In this document: positions 36,043 through 44,654 of the stretch, one piece after another | Position numbering within the stretch: position 1 is the stretch's first letter | Layout of the letters: every line of letters starts with the position of its first letter | From: Saprospiraceae bacterium | GTDB taxonomy: Bacteria > Bacteroidota > Bacteroidia > Chitinophagales > Saprospiraceae | DNA length: 51,583 nt | Assembly (NCBI GenBank): GCA_020846655.1 | Contig: JADLDL010000306.1 | Location: 1 to 51,583 of the forward strand | Direction of reading: 5' to 3' | Translations under genes and position numbers: made by a program | Notes under the pieces: generated by a model | Seen by the model: the letters and a program-made list of their open reading frames with translations, nothing else | The model's database searches: none | Told to the model about the DNA's origin: nothing

Positions 36043-37341
36043 TTATTTGTTGATCCAACTGGTCGGGTTGAGGCGCTGCTTCTGGTACCACAATTCAAAA
36101 TGGAGTTCAGAAGAGCCGCTGATCAGGTTGGTGCTGACCTTGCCAATGGCTTGCCGGGCACTCACCCGGCTGCCCTTGGTCAGGGACGTTTCGCTCAGGT
36201 TGGAATAAACGGTGTAGTAATTGCCGTGTTGCAAGATAACGGTGTAGTCGTGCCCGGGAATAAATTGCACGCCAGCCACTTTCCCATCGTAAATGGCCCG
36301 CACCACGGCCGATTCGTCGGTACGAATATCGATCCCGTTGTTCGTGATCTCAATATTGCGCAGGGTAGGGTGCTTTTGACGACCGAAGGCTTTTGAGATA
36401 AAACCGTTTTCGACCGGCCAGGGCAGGCGTCCCCGGTTTTGTTTAAACGCCAGAGAGGACGCATCGTCCGGCACATCGGCCAATTCCTCGGTTTGATCCG
36501 GGTTGGATTTGGTCTTGGGCGCCGGCGTGGAAGGAGTGGCTGCCGGAGTGGATGCTACCGGCGGACTGGAAGCAGGCTTAGGGCGCCGGGCTTCTTCCAC
36601 TTTTTTTCGGATTTCCTCCTGAATGACCCGTTCGATGGCCTGGTTGAGTGCTTCGTGAGCGACTTGTTTGTGTTGCAGGTCTTCCCGAAGCCGGCCTTCG
36701 TCTTTTTCCAGTACTTTGAGTAGTTTCTCTTTGTCGACCAGTTCGCTGCTGAGCGTCACCTTTTGACCTTGCATGGACACCAGGAGCGACTCTTTTTTGC
36801 GTTGGGTTTCTTCCAGCGCGCTGATTTTTTTCGACAACATGCTTTGGGTAAATGCAATAGCATCGGCCTGGTTTTTTCGGTAGCGGTCGTATTTGCGCAA
36901 AAACAACCAGCGCCGGAATGCCTGGTTGAGGTCTTCTGCCGAAAAAATATACAACAGTGGGTTGCTGAGTTCTTTTTGCCGGTAGGCATTGCGCACAATC
37001 CGGCCGTAATCCTCCTTCATAGCCTGAACGTCGCGGGAAAGCGAGGCAATGACGACCCTGGTGCGGACTATGTTTTCTTCCGATTCGGCAATTTCTTCAG
37101 AAAGCGTTTGGATCAGGCTTTCGCGGCGCTCGATCTGGCTTTGCAGGGTTACAAAGCGGTCGTATGTGGTTTCTTTGCTTTTGGTCGTTTTCCGGAGCAA
37201 TTTGTCCGTGATTTCGATATCCCGGATTAGTTTTTTCCGCTTTTCCTCCAGGTCTTTTTTGTTTTGGGCAAAGCCCAAAGCCGGCAATAGCAAGCAGGCT
37301 GCTATCCAAAGCAGGACACAATTATCCCGAAACAGGGGCAT
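36043..37341 (-). CDS. EnvC-like protein: coiled coil plus degenerate LytM (M23) domain
   Basis: A 432-residue periplasmic protein: signal peptide ending GFA|Q near 26, a long coiled coil (about 30-255, heptad-rich with KKDLEEKRKKLIRDIEITDK), a proline-rich linker, and a C-terminal LytM fold (about 330-430). The LytM domain reads NNGIDI where active enzymes have H-x-G-x-D, and VYSNLSE where they have Y-x-HL, while ELHFELW is kept, so two zinc ligands or catalytic histidines are missing. By analogy with EnvC it should activate amidases at division rather than cut peptidoglycan. It is the third gene of the TPR/DUF4292 operon (10-base gap). The ATG at 37341 was chosen over the upstream start at 37527, which lies inside the preceding gene. 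Confidence 0.88.
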   Translation of the reverse strand: MPLFRDNCVLLWIAACLLLPALGFAQNKKDLEEKRKKLIRDIEITDKLLRKTTKSKETTYDRFVTLQSQIERRESLIQTLSEEIAESEENIVRTRVVIASLSRDVQAMKEDYGRIVRNAYRQKELSNPLLYIFSAEDLNQAFRRWLFLRKYDRYRKNQADAIAFTQSMLSKKISALEETQRKKESLLVSMQGQKVTLSSELVDKEKLLKVLEKDEGRLREDLQHKQVAHEALNQAIERVIQEEIRKKVEEARRPKPASSPPVASTPAATPSTPAPKTKSNPDQTEELADVPDDASSLAFKQNRGRLPWPVENGFISKAFGRQKHPTLRNIEITNNGIDIRTDESAVVRAIYDGKVAGVQFIPGHDYTVILQHGNYYTVYSNLSETSLTKGSRVSARQAIGKVSTNLISGSSELHFELWYQKQRLNPTSWINK

Positions 37342-37351
37342 GGGTTGTATG

Positions 37352-38188
37352 TTACTCGGTGCGCTGATAATGTGTTGGGATTTCGAAGCGGTAAGATTTG
37401 GGTACATTGACTTCCACATCCGTAAATTCAATATCGAGGCGCATGTTGCCACTTTCCGGGCTGTAGGCCTCAATACGGCGAAGGTACGGAAACATGCCGG
37501 CGCCGGGCAATTTTTTAAATTGTTCAAATTCCAGGTTTAGGATTCGGGCATCGCGTTGTTGCATAAAGGTCTCCTGGCGCAGGAAAAAGGAGCGTTCTTC
37601 GATTCGGTAATCCGCCGAAAAGCGGTTGTTGTTGCCACTGAGCCGGTGGAGGCTGTCCTTGATTCCCGATTGCAGTTGCATGCCGGGCTCAAGCCAGGCA
37701 GAGGCCAGTACCAGCCCTTGCAACAATGGAAAACCCTCGGGCAAACTGTACCGGTGCTGTAGCGACTCGATATCGCCGGCGGTGTAGGTCCGTGCGAGGC
37801 GGTCCAACACAAACACCGAATCGCGGGTGACCAGTGCCCGAAAAGCCTCGATGCCGAGTTTTTTTACCGTCAACCATACTACGCTGTCGCGAATCCAAAT
37901 GAGATTCGCATTGGCTTCGATCGAACTGCCATTGCCTTCCACATAAATCCGGGCTTTGGCCGAGAGGCTTTCCAATTCCTTTAATTCCGATTGTTGGAGC
38001 TGTTTCACCAGAAAATCACTGCTGCGGACCTTGGTTGCCAGGCTTGGGACTTCACTGCTCCGCATCCTGCGGCAGCTGGTTTGTTGCGCGGACATGAACA
38101 AAAGACTGAGCGCAATTCCGAAGAAAAGGAATGGTATCCGACGTGTCCGCGCGTTGCGCTGCGTCAAAAGGCTGCTAAATGTCATCAT
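37352..38188 (-). CDS. DUF4292 domain protein, probably envelope lipoprotein-like
   Basis: A 278-residue exported protein. An N-terminal hydrophobic stretch (IPFLFFGIALSLLFMSA) is followed by QTSC, a weak lipobox. The body carries the DUF4292 pattern: LSAKARIYVEGNGSSIEANANLIWIRDSVVWLTV, then GIEAFRALVTRDSVFVLDRLARTY, which resembles the LolA/LolB-like lipoprotein-carrier fold. It probably handles lipid or lipoproteins at the periplasmic side, but no function is established. Adjacent ATGs at 38188 and 38185 overlap the end of the TPR gene by about 11-14 bases, a sign of translational coupling; an in-frame ATG at 38218 is also possible. Confidence 0.82.
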   Translation of the reverse strand: MMTFSSLLTQRNARTRRIPFLFFGIALSLLFMSAQQTSCRRMRSSEVPSLATKVRSSDFLVKQLQQSELKELESLSAKARIYVEGNGSSIEANANLIWIRDSVVWLTVKKLGIEAFRALVTRDSVFVLDRLARTYTAGDIESLQHRYSLPEGFPLLQGLVLASAWLEPGMQLQSGIKDSLHRLSGNNNRFSADYRIEERSFFLRQETFMQQRDARILNLEFEQFKKLPGAGMFPYLRRIEAYSPESGNMRLDIEFTDVEVNVPKSYRFEIPTHYQRTE

Positions 38189-38504
38189 CTGAATCATCAA
38201 TTTCGAGTCTGGCGCCATTCAACTCACTCCAGGCATGGCGGTCGCCGGCCTTTTTGGCCACTGCAATGCCTTGCCGATAGGTTTGAATCGCCCGGTCAAG
38301 TTGTGCTGTTTTTTCAAATAATTTGCCCAGGTGGTAATACAAACCGACATAATCCGGGTCGGTATCCCGGAGGCGGAGATAGTGCTCAAAGGCTTGGTCC
38401 AGGTCTCCGAGGGATTCAAATTCTTTGGCAATGGCAAACAAAAGAAAAGAATCGCCCGGGCTGGCGGCTAACATTTGTTGCAGGCGTTGCAGGCGTTGAC
38501 TCAT
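38175..38504 (-). CDS. Small tetratricopeptide repeat protein
   Basis: A 109-residue soluble protein with three TPR units: SFLLFAIAKEFESLGDLDQAFEHYLRLRDTDPD, then VGLYYHLGKLFEKTAQLDRAIQTYRQGI, then an incomplete third. It ends with an acidic tail (DDSDDDI). It is the first gene of an operon with DUF4292 and the EnvC-like gene, an order often seen in this phylum. A scaffold role for envelope assembly is an inference. No export signal is visible. Confidence 0.85.
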   Translation of the reverse strand: MSQRLQRLQQMLAASPGDSFLLFAIAKEFESLGDLDQAFEHYLRLRDTDPDYVGLYYHLGKLFEKTAQLDRAIQTYRQGIAVAKKAGDRHAWSELNGARLEIDDSDDDI

Positions 38505-38597
38505 GTGCTAAGAACGAAAAGTCGGGGGAATTGTTCTATGTGTAAAAGCAGAGCGAAGATTCGCTACGCGAACGCACAAAAAGTGTTTTTGGATTAC

Positions 38598-38605
38598 TAC
38601 TTTTG
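38598..38605 (+). promoter_or_regulatory. -7 promoter box of etfBA
   Basis: TACTTTTG matches TAnnTTTG exactly. It would give etfB a leader of about 82 bases. A facing box on the other strand begins 16 bases further on. Confidence 0.45.
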
Positions 38606-38621
38606 CGGCGCTTTTCAGGGG

Positions 38622-38629
38622 CAAAGATA
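38622..38629 (-). promoter_or_regulatory. -7 promoter box of the TPR/DUF4292/EnvC operon
   Basis: Minus strand TATCTTTG, exact consensus, predicting a leader of roughly 110 bases before the TPR gene. With the plus-strand box it makes a compact divergent promoter region. Confidence 0.45.
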
Positions 38630-38693
38630 ATTTGTTTTTAGATAATGCATTGATTTTTAACGTGCTAACAGCCTATAGCCATACATTCCAGTT

Positions 38694-39434
38694 ATGAAAA
38701 TTTTAGTTTGTGTAAGTCAAACACCGGACACCACCGCAAAAATTTCTTTCAGTCCGGATGGCACTACTTTTAACAGCGCCGGCGTGCAGTTCATCATGAA
38801 CCCCTATGATGAATGGTATGCCCTGGTGCGCGCTTGTGAACTGCGCGAAACCCTGGGGGGCACGGTGGTAGTGCTCAACGTGGGGCCGGCCAGCAACGAA
38901 ACGACGATTCGTAAAGCCCTGGCCATTGGCGCCGATGAAGCGGTTCGCATCGATGCGGAGCCACAAAGCGCTGCCTTTGTTGCCAAACAGGTTGCAGAAT
39001 ACGCGAAAACCGGCGGCTTCGATCTGATCTTTTTGGGCAAAGAAACCATCGATTTCAATGGCTCGGAGGTAGGCGCTATGGTCGCGGAACACCTGGATTT
39101 GCCGTATATTTCCTATGCCAGCAAGTTGGGCCTGAATGGCAATCTGGCCACCCTGGAGCGCGACATCGAGGGTGGGGTAGAGGTGCTGGAACTGGAACTC
39201 CCCTTTGTGCTGAGCGCGGCCAAAGGTATGGCTGAGCAACGGATTCCGAACATGCGCGGCATCATGATGGCGCGCACCAAACCACTCACGGTGGTTCCTC
39301 CGGTGCCCGTAGAGGAGTCAGTCAAAACCCTGCAATTCACGCTGCCACCAGCGAAAGTGGGCGTAAAACTCGTCGATCCGGAAAACATGGACGAGCTGGT
39401 GCGCTTACTGCACGAAGAAGCAAAAGCGATCTGA
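38694..39434 (+). CDS. etfB: Electron transfer flavoprotein beta subunit
   Basis: A 246-residue cytoplasmic subunit that, with EtfA, takes electrons from acyl-CoA dehydrogenases and passes them to ETF-quinone oxidoreductase. It begins MKILVCVSQTPDTTAKI, has NPYDEWYALVRACEL near 36 and the AMP-binding stretch IFLGKETIDFNGSEVGAMVAEHLDLP near 112-138. It is followed 62 bases later by etfA in the same orientation, the usual pairing. There is no acyl-CoA dehydrogenase nearby. Confidence 0.95.
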   Translation: MKILVCVSQTPDTTAKISFSPDGTTFNSAGVQFIMNPYDEWYALVRACELRETLGGTVVVLNVGPASNETTIRKALAIGADEAVRIDAEPQSAAFVAKQVAEYAKTGGFDLIFLGKETIDFNGSEVGAMVAEHLDLPYISYASKLGLNGNLATLERDIEGGVEVLELELPFVLSAAKGMAEQRIPNMRGIMMARTKPLTVVPPVPVEESVKTLQFTLPPAKVGVKLVDPENMDELVRLLHEEAKAI

Positions 39435-39496
39435 TTTTCAATAATTTAGATAACCAATGGCATCCGGCAAAGCCGGCTGCTCCAACAATATCCACC

Positions 39497-40462
39497 ATGG
39501 TTTTAGTATATGCCGAAAGCCCCAACGGGCACCTGAAAAAATCCGCTTTCGAAGCGGTGACCTATGGCAAAAAAGTTGCTGAATTGCTGGGCCTCCCTTG
39601 CGTGGCCATTACGCTCGGCTCCAAGGTGCAAGACGCCGGAGAACTGGGCAAATATGGCGCCAGCCGTGTAGTACAAGTTGCTGACGCCCAACTGGATCAC
39701 CTGGATAGCCAGGTAATCGCAGCGGCCTTGTCGACGGCGGCACAGCAACTGGGGGCTAGTATCGTACTGCTCAGCCATAGTTCCTCTGGCAAAACCATTG
39801 CAGGCCGTTTGGCTGTTCGGCTCAGCGCCGGACTGGTGTCGGGGGTCAACAGCCTACCCACTGGAAACGCCTCCGAACTGCGGGTGAAAAAAATGGTGTT
39901 CTCCGGCAAGGCCATCGTTGAATATGCCATTACGACGCCTGTAAAAGTACTGTCGCTCATGGGGAACGCTGTACGGCCGGAAATCAATGGCGCCGCTGTT
40001 TCCGTCGAAACACTCAGCGTGCCACTTACCAGCGGCCGGGTTCGCGTCAAAGCCGTAAAAACGGTGGAAGGCAAAGTGCCTTTGCCCGAGGCAGAAATCG
40101 TCGTTTCGGCAGGCCGCGGCATGAAAGATCCCGGTAATTGGGGGATCGTGGAAGAACTGGCCGACACCTTGGGCGCCACGACTGCTTGCTCGCGCCCGGT
40201 GGCAGACAGCCACTGGCGGCCACACCACGAGCACGTGGGCCAAACCGGTATTGCCATTCGCCCCAACCTGTACATTGCCATCGGCATCAGCGGTGCCATT
40301 CAGCACCTGGCCGGCGTCAACAGTTCAAAAGTTATCGTCGTGATCAACAAAGATCCGGAAGCACCGTTTTTTAAAGCAGCCGACTACGGTGTGGTAGGTG
40401 ATTTGTTTGAAATTGTGCCCCGGCTGACGGCTGCTATCCGCAAGTTTAAATCCACCAACTAG
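39497..40462 (+). CDS. etfA: Electron transfer flavoprotein alpha subunit
   Basis: A 321-residue partner of EtfB that binds FAD. The C-terminal FAD domain shows VSAGRGMKDPGNWGIVEELA near 197, SRPVADSHWRPHHEHVGQTG near 233, then YIAIGISGAIQHLAGV and VVINKDPEAPFFKAADYGVVGDLFEIVP, the standard ETF-alpha signature. An N-terminal domain with a conserved KKVAELLGLPCVAITLG core is complete. It ends in TAG and is followed by a strong terminator, which closes the etfBA operon. Confidence 0.95.
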   Translation: MVLVYAESPNGHLKKSAFEAVTYGKKVAELLGLPCVAITLGSKVQDAGELGKYGASRVVQVADAQLDHLDSQVIAAALSTAAQQLGASIVLLSHSSSGKTIAGRLAVRLSAGLVSGVNSLPTGNASELRVKKMVFSGKAIVEYAITTPVKVLSLMGNAVRPEINGAAVSVETLSVPLTSGRVRVKAVKTVEGKVPLPEAEIVVSAGRGMKDPGNWGIVEELADTLGATTACSRPVADSHWRPHHEHVGQTGIAIRPNLYIAIGISGAIQHLAGVNSSKVIVVINKDPEAPFFKAADYGVVGDLFEIVPRLTAAIRKFKSTN

Positions 40463-40501
40463 TTTATTGCCTTGATTATCAAGGCGTAAGTGGTAGAAAA
40501 A

Positions 40502-40529
40502 AGCGCCGACCCCGGTCGGCGCTTTTTTT
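40502..40529 (+). terminator. Rho-independent terminator after etfA
   Basis: Arms AGCGCCGACC and GGTCGGCGCT with a two-base loop, followed by a run of seven T. It ends the etfBA transcript. Confidence 0.9.
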
Positions 40530-40623
40530 ATGAACCCAGCCTGGAAACTTTTTGTTCTACAGGCAACAAAAAGGGCTGTATTTTTGCAGCCGCAATCACC
40601 GGCATATTTTGCCTACTCTTTCC

Positions 40624-40631
40624 TACTTTTG
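40624..40631 (+). promoter_or_regulatory. -7 promoter box of the bifunctional-nuclease-family gene
   Basis: TACTTTTG, an exact match, predicting a leader of about 25 bases before the ATG at 40661. A second candidate, TATTTTTG at 40579-40586, lies just upstream. Confidence 0.5.
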
Positions 40632-40660
40632 GCCCCCATTAAATACAACAGCACCCGGCA

Positions 40661-41260
40661 ATGAAACGAATTGAATTGGATATTGTAGCCTTATCGCACA
40701 GCGTAACGCAATCGCATAATTACGCTGTGGTGTTGGGCGAACGCCGCGGTCAGCGCCGGCTCCCGATTGTCATCGGCAGTTTTGAGGCCCAGGCTATTGC
40801 CGTGGCGATGGAACGGATGGTGCCCAACCGCCCATTGACCCACGATCTTTTTAAAAATACGCTGGACACCTTCAGCATCGAATTGCGCGAAGTGGTGATC
40901 AATAATTTGCTCGACGGCATTTTTTATGCCCGCCTGGTTTGTGTCAAAAACGGAGAAGTGTTTGAAATTGACTCCCGCACCTCCGACGCCATTGCCATGG
41001 CTGTTCGTTTTGACTGCCCGATCTACACCTATGATTTTATCCTGGAAGCCGCCGGCGTGGTCCTGGAAGACCAGGAAGAGGAAGGCAGCAGCATCAGTAC
41101 CGTTCAACAGGCCAGCCAACAAGTAGTGGATACGACGGCTTTGGAAACTTATTCCCTGGATGCCTTGCAGCGGCGTTTGCAGGAAGTGTTGGACCAGGAA
41201 GATTATGAATCGGCGGCCAAAATTCGCGATGAATTGAAACGCCGCGAACAAAAACAATAG
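40661..41260 (+). CDS. Bifunctional nuclease family protein with UvrB/UvrC motif
   Basis: A 199-residue protein with an N-terminal BFN (DUF151) domain: IVALSHSVTQSHNYAVVLGE, RLPIVIGSFEAQAIAVAMER, and DSRTSDAIAMAVRFDCPIY near 103. The tail (about 165-199, LDALQRRLQEVLDQEDYESAAKIRDELKRR) is a UvrB/UvrC-type helical hairpin motif. The founding BFN proteins were reported to have DNase and RNase activity; the bacterial role is uncertain. The protein lacks an export signal. Confidence 0.92.
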   Translation: MKRIELDIVALSHSVTQSHNYAVVLGERRGQRRLPIVIGSFEAQAIAVAMERMVPNRPLTHDLFKNTLDTFSIELREVVINNLLDGIFYARLVCVKNGEVFEIDSRTSDAIAMAVRFDCPIYTYDFILEAAGVVLEDQEEEGSSISTVQQASQQVVDTTALETYSLDALQRRLQEVLDQEDYESAAKIRDELKRREQKQ

Positions 41261-41295
41261 GTCGCCGAGTCGCACGGGCACAATTCGGACATCCT

Positions 41296-41733
41296 TTATT
41301 TCACCAATTCAAACGCATACGTCACGGTCTCAATGTACGGAGCACCGTCGGGGTGTGTATTTTTGAAAATGATGTTGATGGAAATGGTCTCCGATGCATC
41401 TTTTTCAGTGCTGTCAAACACGACGTCCAAGCGCCCTTTTTGCCCGGGTTCGATGGCGCCACGCGGGAATTCCACTTTCGTGCAATCGCAGGCATCCACG
41501 ATGTCAATTTGAATGTTTTCCTTGAACGTATTGGTGAATTCGTAGTTGAGGCTGCGTTTTTCGCCTTTTTTGACGCTACCCAGTTCCACAAATTTCTTGT
41601 CCCATTGAACAAACAAGGGCTGTGCAGTCGCCTGAGGAAGCGGCGGTGCCGGCGAAAGTGCCGTTTGGGCAGTATGGCAGGCCGGGAGTAGTATCCCAAA
41701 CAGGAGGACGAAGAGGTAGTAGTTTTTCAACAT
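41296..41733 (-). CDS. DUF1573 domain lipoprotein
   Basis: A 145-residue protein with a lipoprotein signal (MLKNYYLFVLLFGILLPAC, cysteine near residue 19). The body has the DUF1573 pattern FVELGSVKKGEKRSLNYEFTNTFKENIQIDIVDACDCTKVEFPRGAIEPGQKGRLDVVF, an Ig-like fold common in Bacteroidota exported proteins, with the typical C-x-C pair. The function is unknown. It begins 29 bases after the hscA stop on the same strand, so it is likely co-transcribed. The ATG at 41733 is preferred over 41745 because it gives a clean signal peptide. Confidence 0.85.
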   Translation of the reverse strand: MLKNYYLFVLLFGILLPACHTAQTALSPAPPLPQATAQPLFVQWDKKFVELGSVKKGEKRSLNYEFTNTFKENIQIDIVDACDCTKVEFPRGAIEPGQKGRLDVVFDSTEKDASETISINIIFKNTHPDGAPYIETVTYAFELVK

Positions 41734-41762
41734 CTGCAGAAACAACTGTTTTACAAGTTAAT

Positions 41763-43628
41763 TTAGCCTTCAGACACCTTTGTGCCGCGCATCGCTGCCC
41801 GAATGGTGGTATCCATGGCGCGGTGGGCCAAAGGGGAAGTGTAAGTGTTCAGGGTTTCAATGGCGCGGTGGATAACGTCTTTGTCGTCGAGTTTGGTCGC
41901 TTCCAGCAGGTCATTTAACAATTTCTTGGTCTGTTCGACCTCTTCTGCAGCCAGAATGGCGCGGTTCTGCTCCAGAAATTTTTCTCCTGAATACAGCAGG
42001 TTGTTGGCTTCGTTGCGGGCCTCCAGGAGGCCGCGCACTTGCCGGTCTTCCTGTGCGTGTGCAATACTGTCGAGCAGCATCCGGGCCATTTCTTCCTCAT
42101 CAATGCCATAGGTGGGCCGGATGTCGACTTCCTGTGCCACGCCGGAACGCAATTCGCTGGCCCGAACCGTGAGGATGCCATCGGCATTCAGGATGAACTG
42201 AATATCAATTTTGGGCAAGCCGGCCGGCATGGGGGGAATACCCCGAAGGACAAATTCGCCCAGTTTGCGATTGTGCTCCACCAAATCCCGCTCGCCTTGG
42301 AACACGGCAATTTTGAGGTTTTTTTGGCCGTCCACACTTGTGGTGTACTGCCGGCCAGCCTTGTTCGGCACTTTTGAATTGCGGGCAATGATGGTGTCCA
42401 TCAGACCGCCTACCGTTTCAATGCCCAAGGACAAGGGGGTGACGTCCAGCAGGAGCAAATCCTTCTGGTTGCCGGCCAGAATATCGGCCTGGATCGCAGC
42501 ACCCAGGGCCACCACTTCATCCGGGTTCAGGTTGTCGAATACCGGCTGCTGGAAAAAAGCCGATACCTGTTGTTTGACCAGCGGCACCCGGGTACTTCCC
42601 CCAACCATCACAATTTTTTGAATTTGGTGTGTCTGCAATTTGGCATCAGACAAGGCATTGCGACAGCAATCCAGCGTGCGTTGCACCAAGGGTTGTACCA
42701 GCGATTCAAACTCAGTGCGGCTGATCCGAACCGCTTTGCCACCAATTCTTCCTTCAAATTGATCCGCAGTCGACAAGGCCTTTTTGGCCGCTTCGGCTTG
42801 CAATCGAATTTCCTGGCCTAAAGATTTTTCCTCAGCCAAAATTTCCGCATCAATATTTAACTGTTTCAAAAAGAAATCGATTACAGCCCGGTCAAAGTCG
42901 TCGCCGCCCAGGAAGGTGTCGCCGTTGGTCGCCAGCACTTCAAATATGCCATCCTGAATTTGAAGAATGGAAATATCAAAGGTGCCGCCGCCGAGATCGT
43001 ACACGGCGATGCACTCGCTTTGTTGTGGCGCCAGGCCAATTCCATAGGCCAGCGCAGCGGCAGTGGGCTCGTTTACGATGCGCAGCACATCAAGGCCGGC
43101 GAGTTTGCCGGCATCCCGGGTCGCCTGGCGCTGGTTGTCGTTAAAATAGGCGGGAACAGTGATAACGGCCTTGGAAACTTTGGCGCCCAACCGGCTTTCA
43201 GCCCTGGTTTTGAGTTCACGAAGGATCCAGGCGCTAAGTTCCACGGGCGTGTAGTACCGGTCTTGGACCCGGATTTTAACCAGCGATTCCGCATCGTCGT
43301 CGAGGATTTTATACCCGAAAAAGCCCTGAAACCCGGCCACATCCTTGTACGATTTGCCCATGAGCCGCTTGACGGAGTAAATGGTATGCGCCGGATCAGA
43401 GACGAGCAAGTTTTTGGCGGCATCGCCGACCAGGACCTGTTCGGCTGCCGTAAAGTGCACCACGGAAGGCACTAAGGTGTTTTTGCCATTGGTATCCTGC
43501 ACACAAACCGGGTGGTTATCCTGCATGAAGGCCACCAGACTATTGGTGGTGCCCAAATCAATCCCAACAATAACATCGCGCTCCTGATCGACGGAGCCAT
43601 CCTTCATGTTAATCGAAATAATTGCCAT
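41763..43628 (-). CDS. hscA: Fe-S assembly chaperone of the Hsp70 family
   Basis: A 621-residue Hsp70. The nucleotide-binding domain shows VIVGIDLGTTNSLVAF near 18, KAVITVPAYFNDNQRQATRDAG, VNEPTAAALAYGIG, YDLGGGTFDISIL and VGGSTRVPLV. The substrate-binding domain has LLLDVTPLSLGIETVGG and ends in a helical lid. The opening MAIISINMKDGSVDQERDVIVGID fits HscA rather than DnaK, as does the shorter lid without the DnaK acidic tail. HscA with HscB releases Fe-S clusters from IscU; neither hscB nor iscU is in this window. It is divergent from the queuosine-precursor transporter. Confidence 0.88.
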   Translation of the reverse strand: MAIISINMKDGSVDQERDVIVGIDLGTTNSLVAFMQDNHPVCVQDTNGKNTLVPSVVHFTAAEQVLVGDAAKNLLVSDPAHTIYSVKRLMGKSYKDVAGFQGFFGYKILDDDAESLVKIRVQDRYYTPVELSAWILRELKTRAESRLGAKVSKAVITVPAYFNDNQRQATRDAGKLAGLDVLRIVNEPTAAALAYGIGLAPQQSECIAVYDLGGGTFDISILQIQDGIFEVLATNGDTFLGGDDFDRAVIDFFLKQLNIDAEILAEEKSLGQEIRLQAEAAKKALSTADQFEGRIGGKAVRISRTEFESLVQPLVQRTLDCCRNALSDAKLQTHQIQKIVMVGGSTRVPLVKQQVSAFFQQPVFDNLNPDEVVALGAAIQADILAGNQKDLLLLDVTPLSLGIETVGGLMDTIIARNSKVPNKAGRQYTTSVDGQKNLKIAVFQGERDLVEHNRKLGEFVLRGIPPMPAGLPKIDIQFILNADGILTVRASELRSGVAQEVDIRPTYGIDEEEMARMLLDSIAHAQEDRQVRGLLEARNEANNLLYSGEKFLEQNRAILAAEEVEQTKKLLNDLLEATKLDDKDVIHRAIETLNTYTSPLAHRAMDTTIRAAMRGTKVSEG

Positions 43629-43802
43629 AGAGTAGTATTTCCAGCGCCGGGAACATGCCGAACCCGTTTTTCCTTGTGTAAAGGCGGCGCGAAATTAAAA
43701 CAAGTTAAAATTTTTTTGGTTTTGGAGTCGTGATAAAGCCGGCTGGTTTTTTAACCTTTGGGAAAGCGACGGCTTTTTCGCCTGCTTAACCTGCCTTGTC
43801 CT

Positions 43803-44597
43803 ATGCATGAATTTTTTAGTACCAAGCCGAACCGTCTTTGGATGGTACTGTCCGGCTTTTTTGTTACCAATGCGCTGGTAGCCGAGTTTATAGGTGTCAA
43901 ACTGTTTTCCCTGGAAAAAACCTTTGGCTATGAAGAGGTGAATTGGACAATTTTAGGGCAAAGTAATTTGTCCTTTACCCTGACGGCGGGCGTGTTGCTG
44001 TGGCCGGTGGTTTTTGTAATGACCGACATCATCAATGAATATTACGGCCGAAAGGGCGTGCGGCGTTTGTCCTACATGACGGCTGGCCTGATCGCCTATG
44101 GTTTTTTGATGATTTTTGGCGCAATCCACCTGGATCCGGCTGAGTTTTGGCGCAGCTCCCACCAATCCAACCCCAATGTGTCGGCAGATATTAAAACCGC
44201 TGTAACCGATTACAATGCAGCTTTCCAACTAACCTTTGGTCAAAGCCTGTGGATCATCGTGGCATCTCTGGTTGCCTTTTTGGTGGGGCAAGTGGCCGAT
44301 GTAAGCGCCTTCCACTGGATCAAAAAAACAACCGGGGAGCGAAAGATTTGGCTCCGGGCCACCGGGAGCACCATGATTTCGCAGTTTATTGACAGTTTTG
44401 TCGTGATTTTTATTGCCTTTTACATTGGCGCCGGCTGGTCCCTGAGCCGCGTGCTGGCCATTTCCATCATGAGTTATATTTACAAAGCCACGATGGCTGT
44501 CCTCCTGACACCGGTTATCTACGCTGTACATGGCCTTATTGAACGCTACTTAGGGCCTGAACTGGCCGAGAAAATGCGAAAAGCCGCGCAGCATTAG
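43803..44597 (+). CDS. yhhQ: Queuosine precursor transporter, VUT family
   Basis: A 264-residue inner-membrane importer of queuine-type precursors (preQ0/preQ1), used for tRNA queuosine. Its hallmark is FVMTDIINEYYGRKGVRRLSY near 75; other motifs are FVTNALVAEFIGVKLF, LVAFLVGQVADVSAFHWIK and FIDSFVVIFIAFYIG. Six helices are expected. The ATG at 43803 replaces a weaker in-frame start at 43758. No other queuosine gene is adjacent. It ends before a bidirectional terminator. Confidence 0.9.
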   Translation: MHEFFSTKPNRLWMVLSGFFVTNALVAEFIGVKLFSLEKTFGYEEVNWTILGQSNLSFTLTAGVLLWPVVFVMTDIINEYYGRKGVRRLSYMTAGLIAYGFLMIFGAIHLDPAEFWRSSHQSNPNVSADIKTAVTDYNAAFQLTFGQSLWIIVASLVAFLVGQVADVSAFHWIKKTTGERKIWLRATGSTMISQFIDSFVVIFIAFYIGAGWSLSRVLAISIMSYIYKATMAVLLTPVIYAVHGLIERYLGPELAEKMRKAAQH

Positions 44598-44613
44598 CAG
44601 CAAGACAAAAAAG

Positions 44614-44651
44614 AAGGCTGGCCACCGGTACAGTATCCGTTTGCCAGCCTT
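44614..44651. terminator. Bidirectional terminator
   Basis: Arms AAGGCTGGC and GCCAGCCTT around a 20-base loop, with a T run after the right arm and an A run before the left arm. It serves the plus-strand transporter and the minus-strand kinase-like gene. Confidence 0.82.
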
Positions 44652-44654
44652 TTT

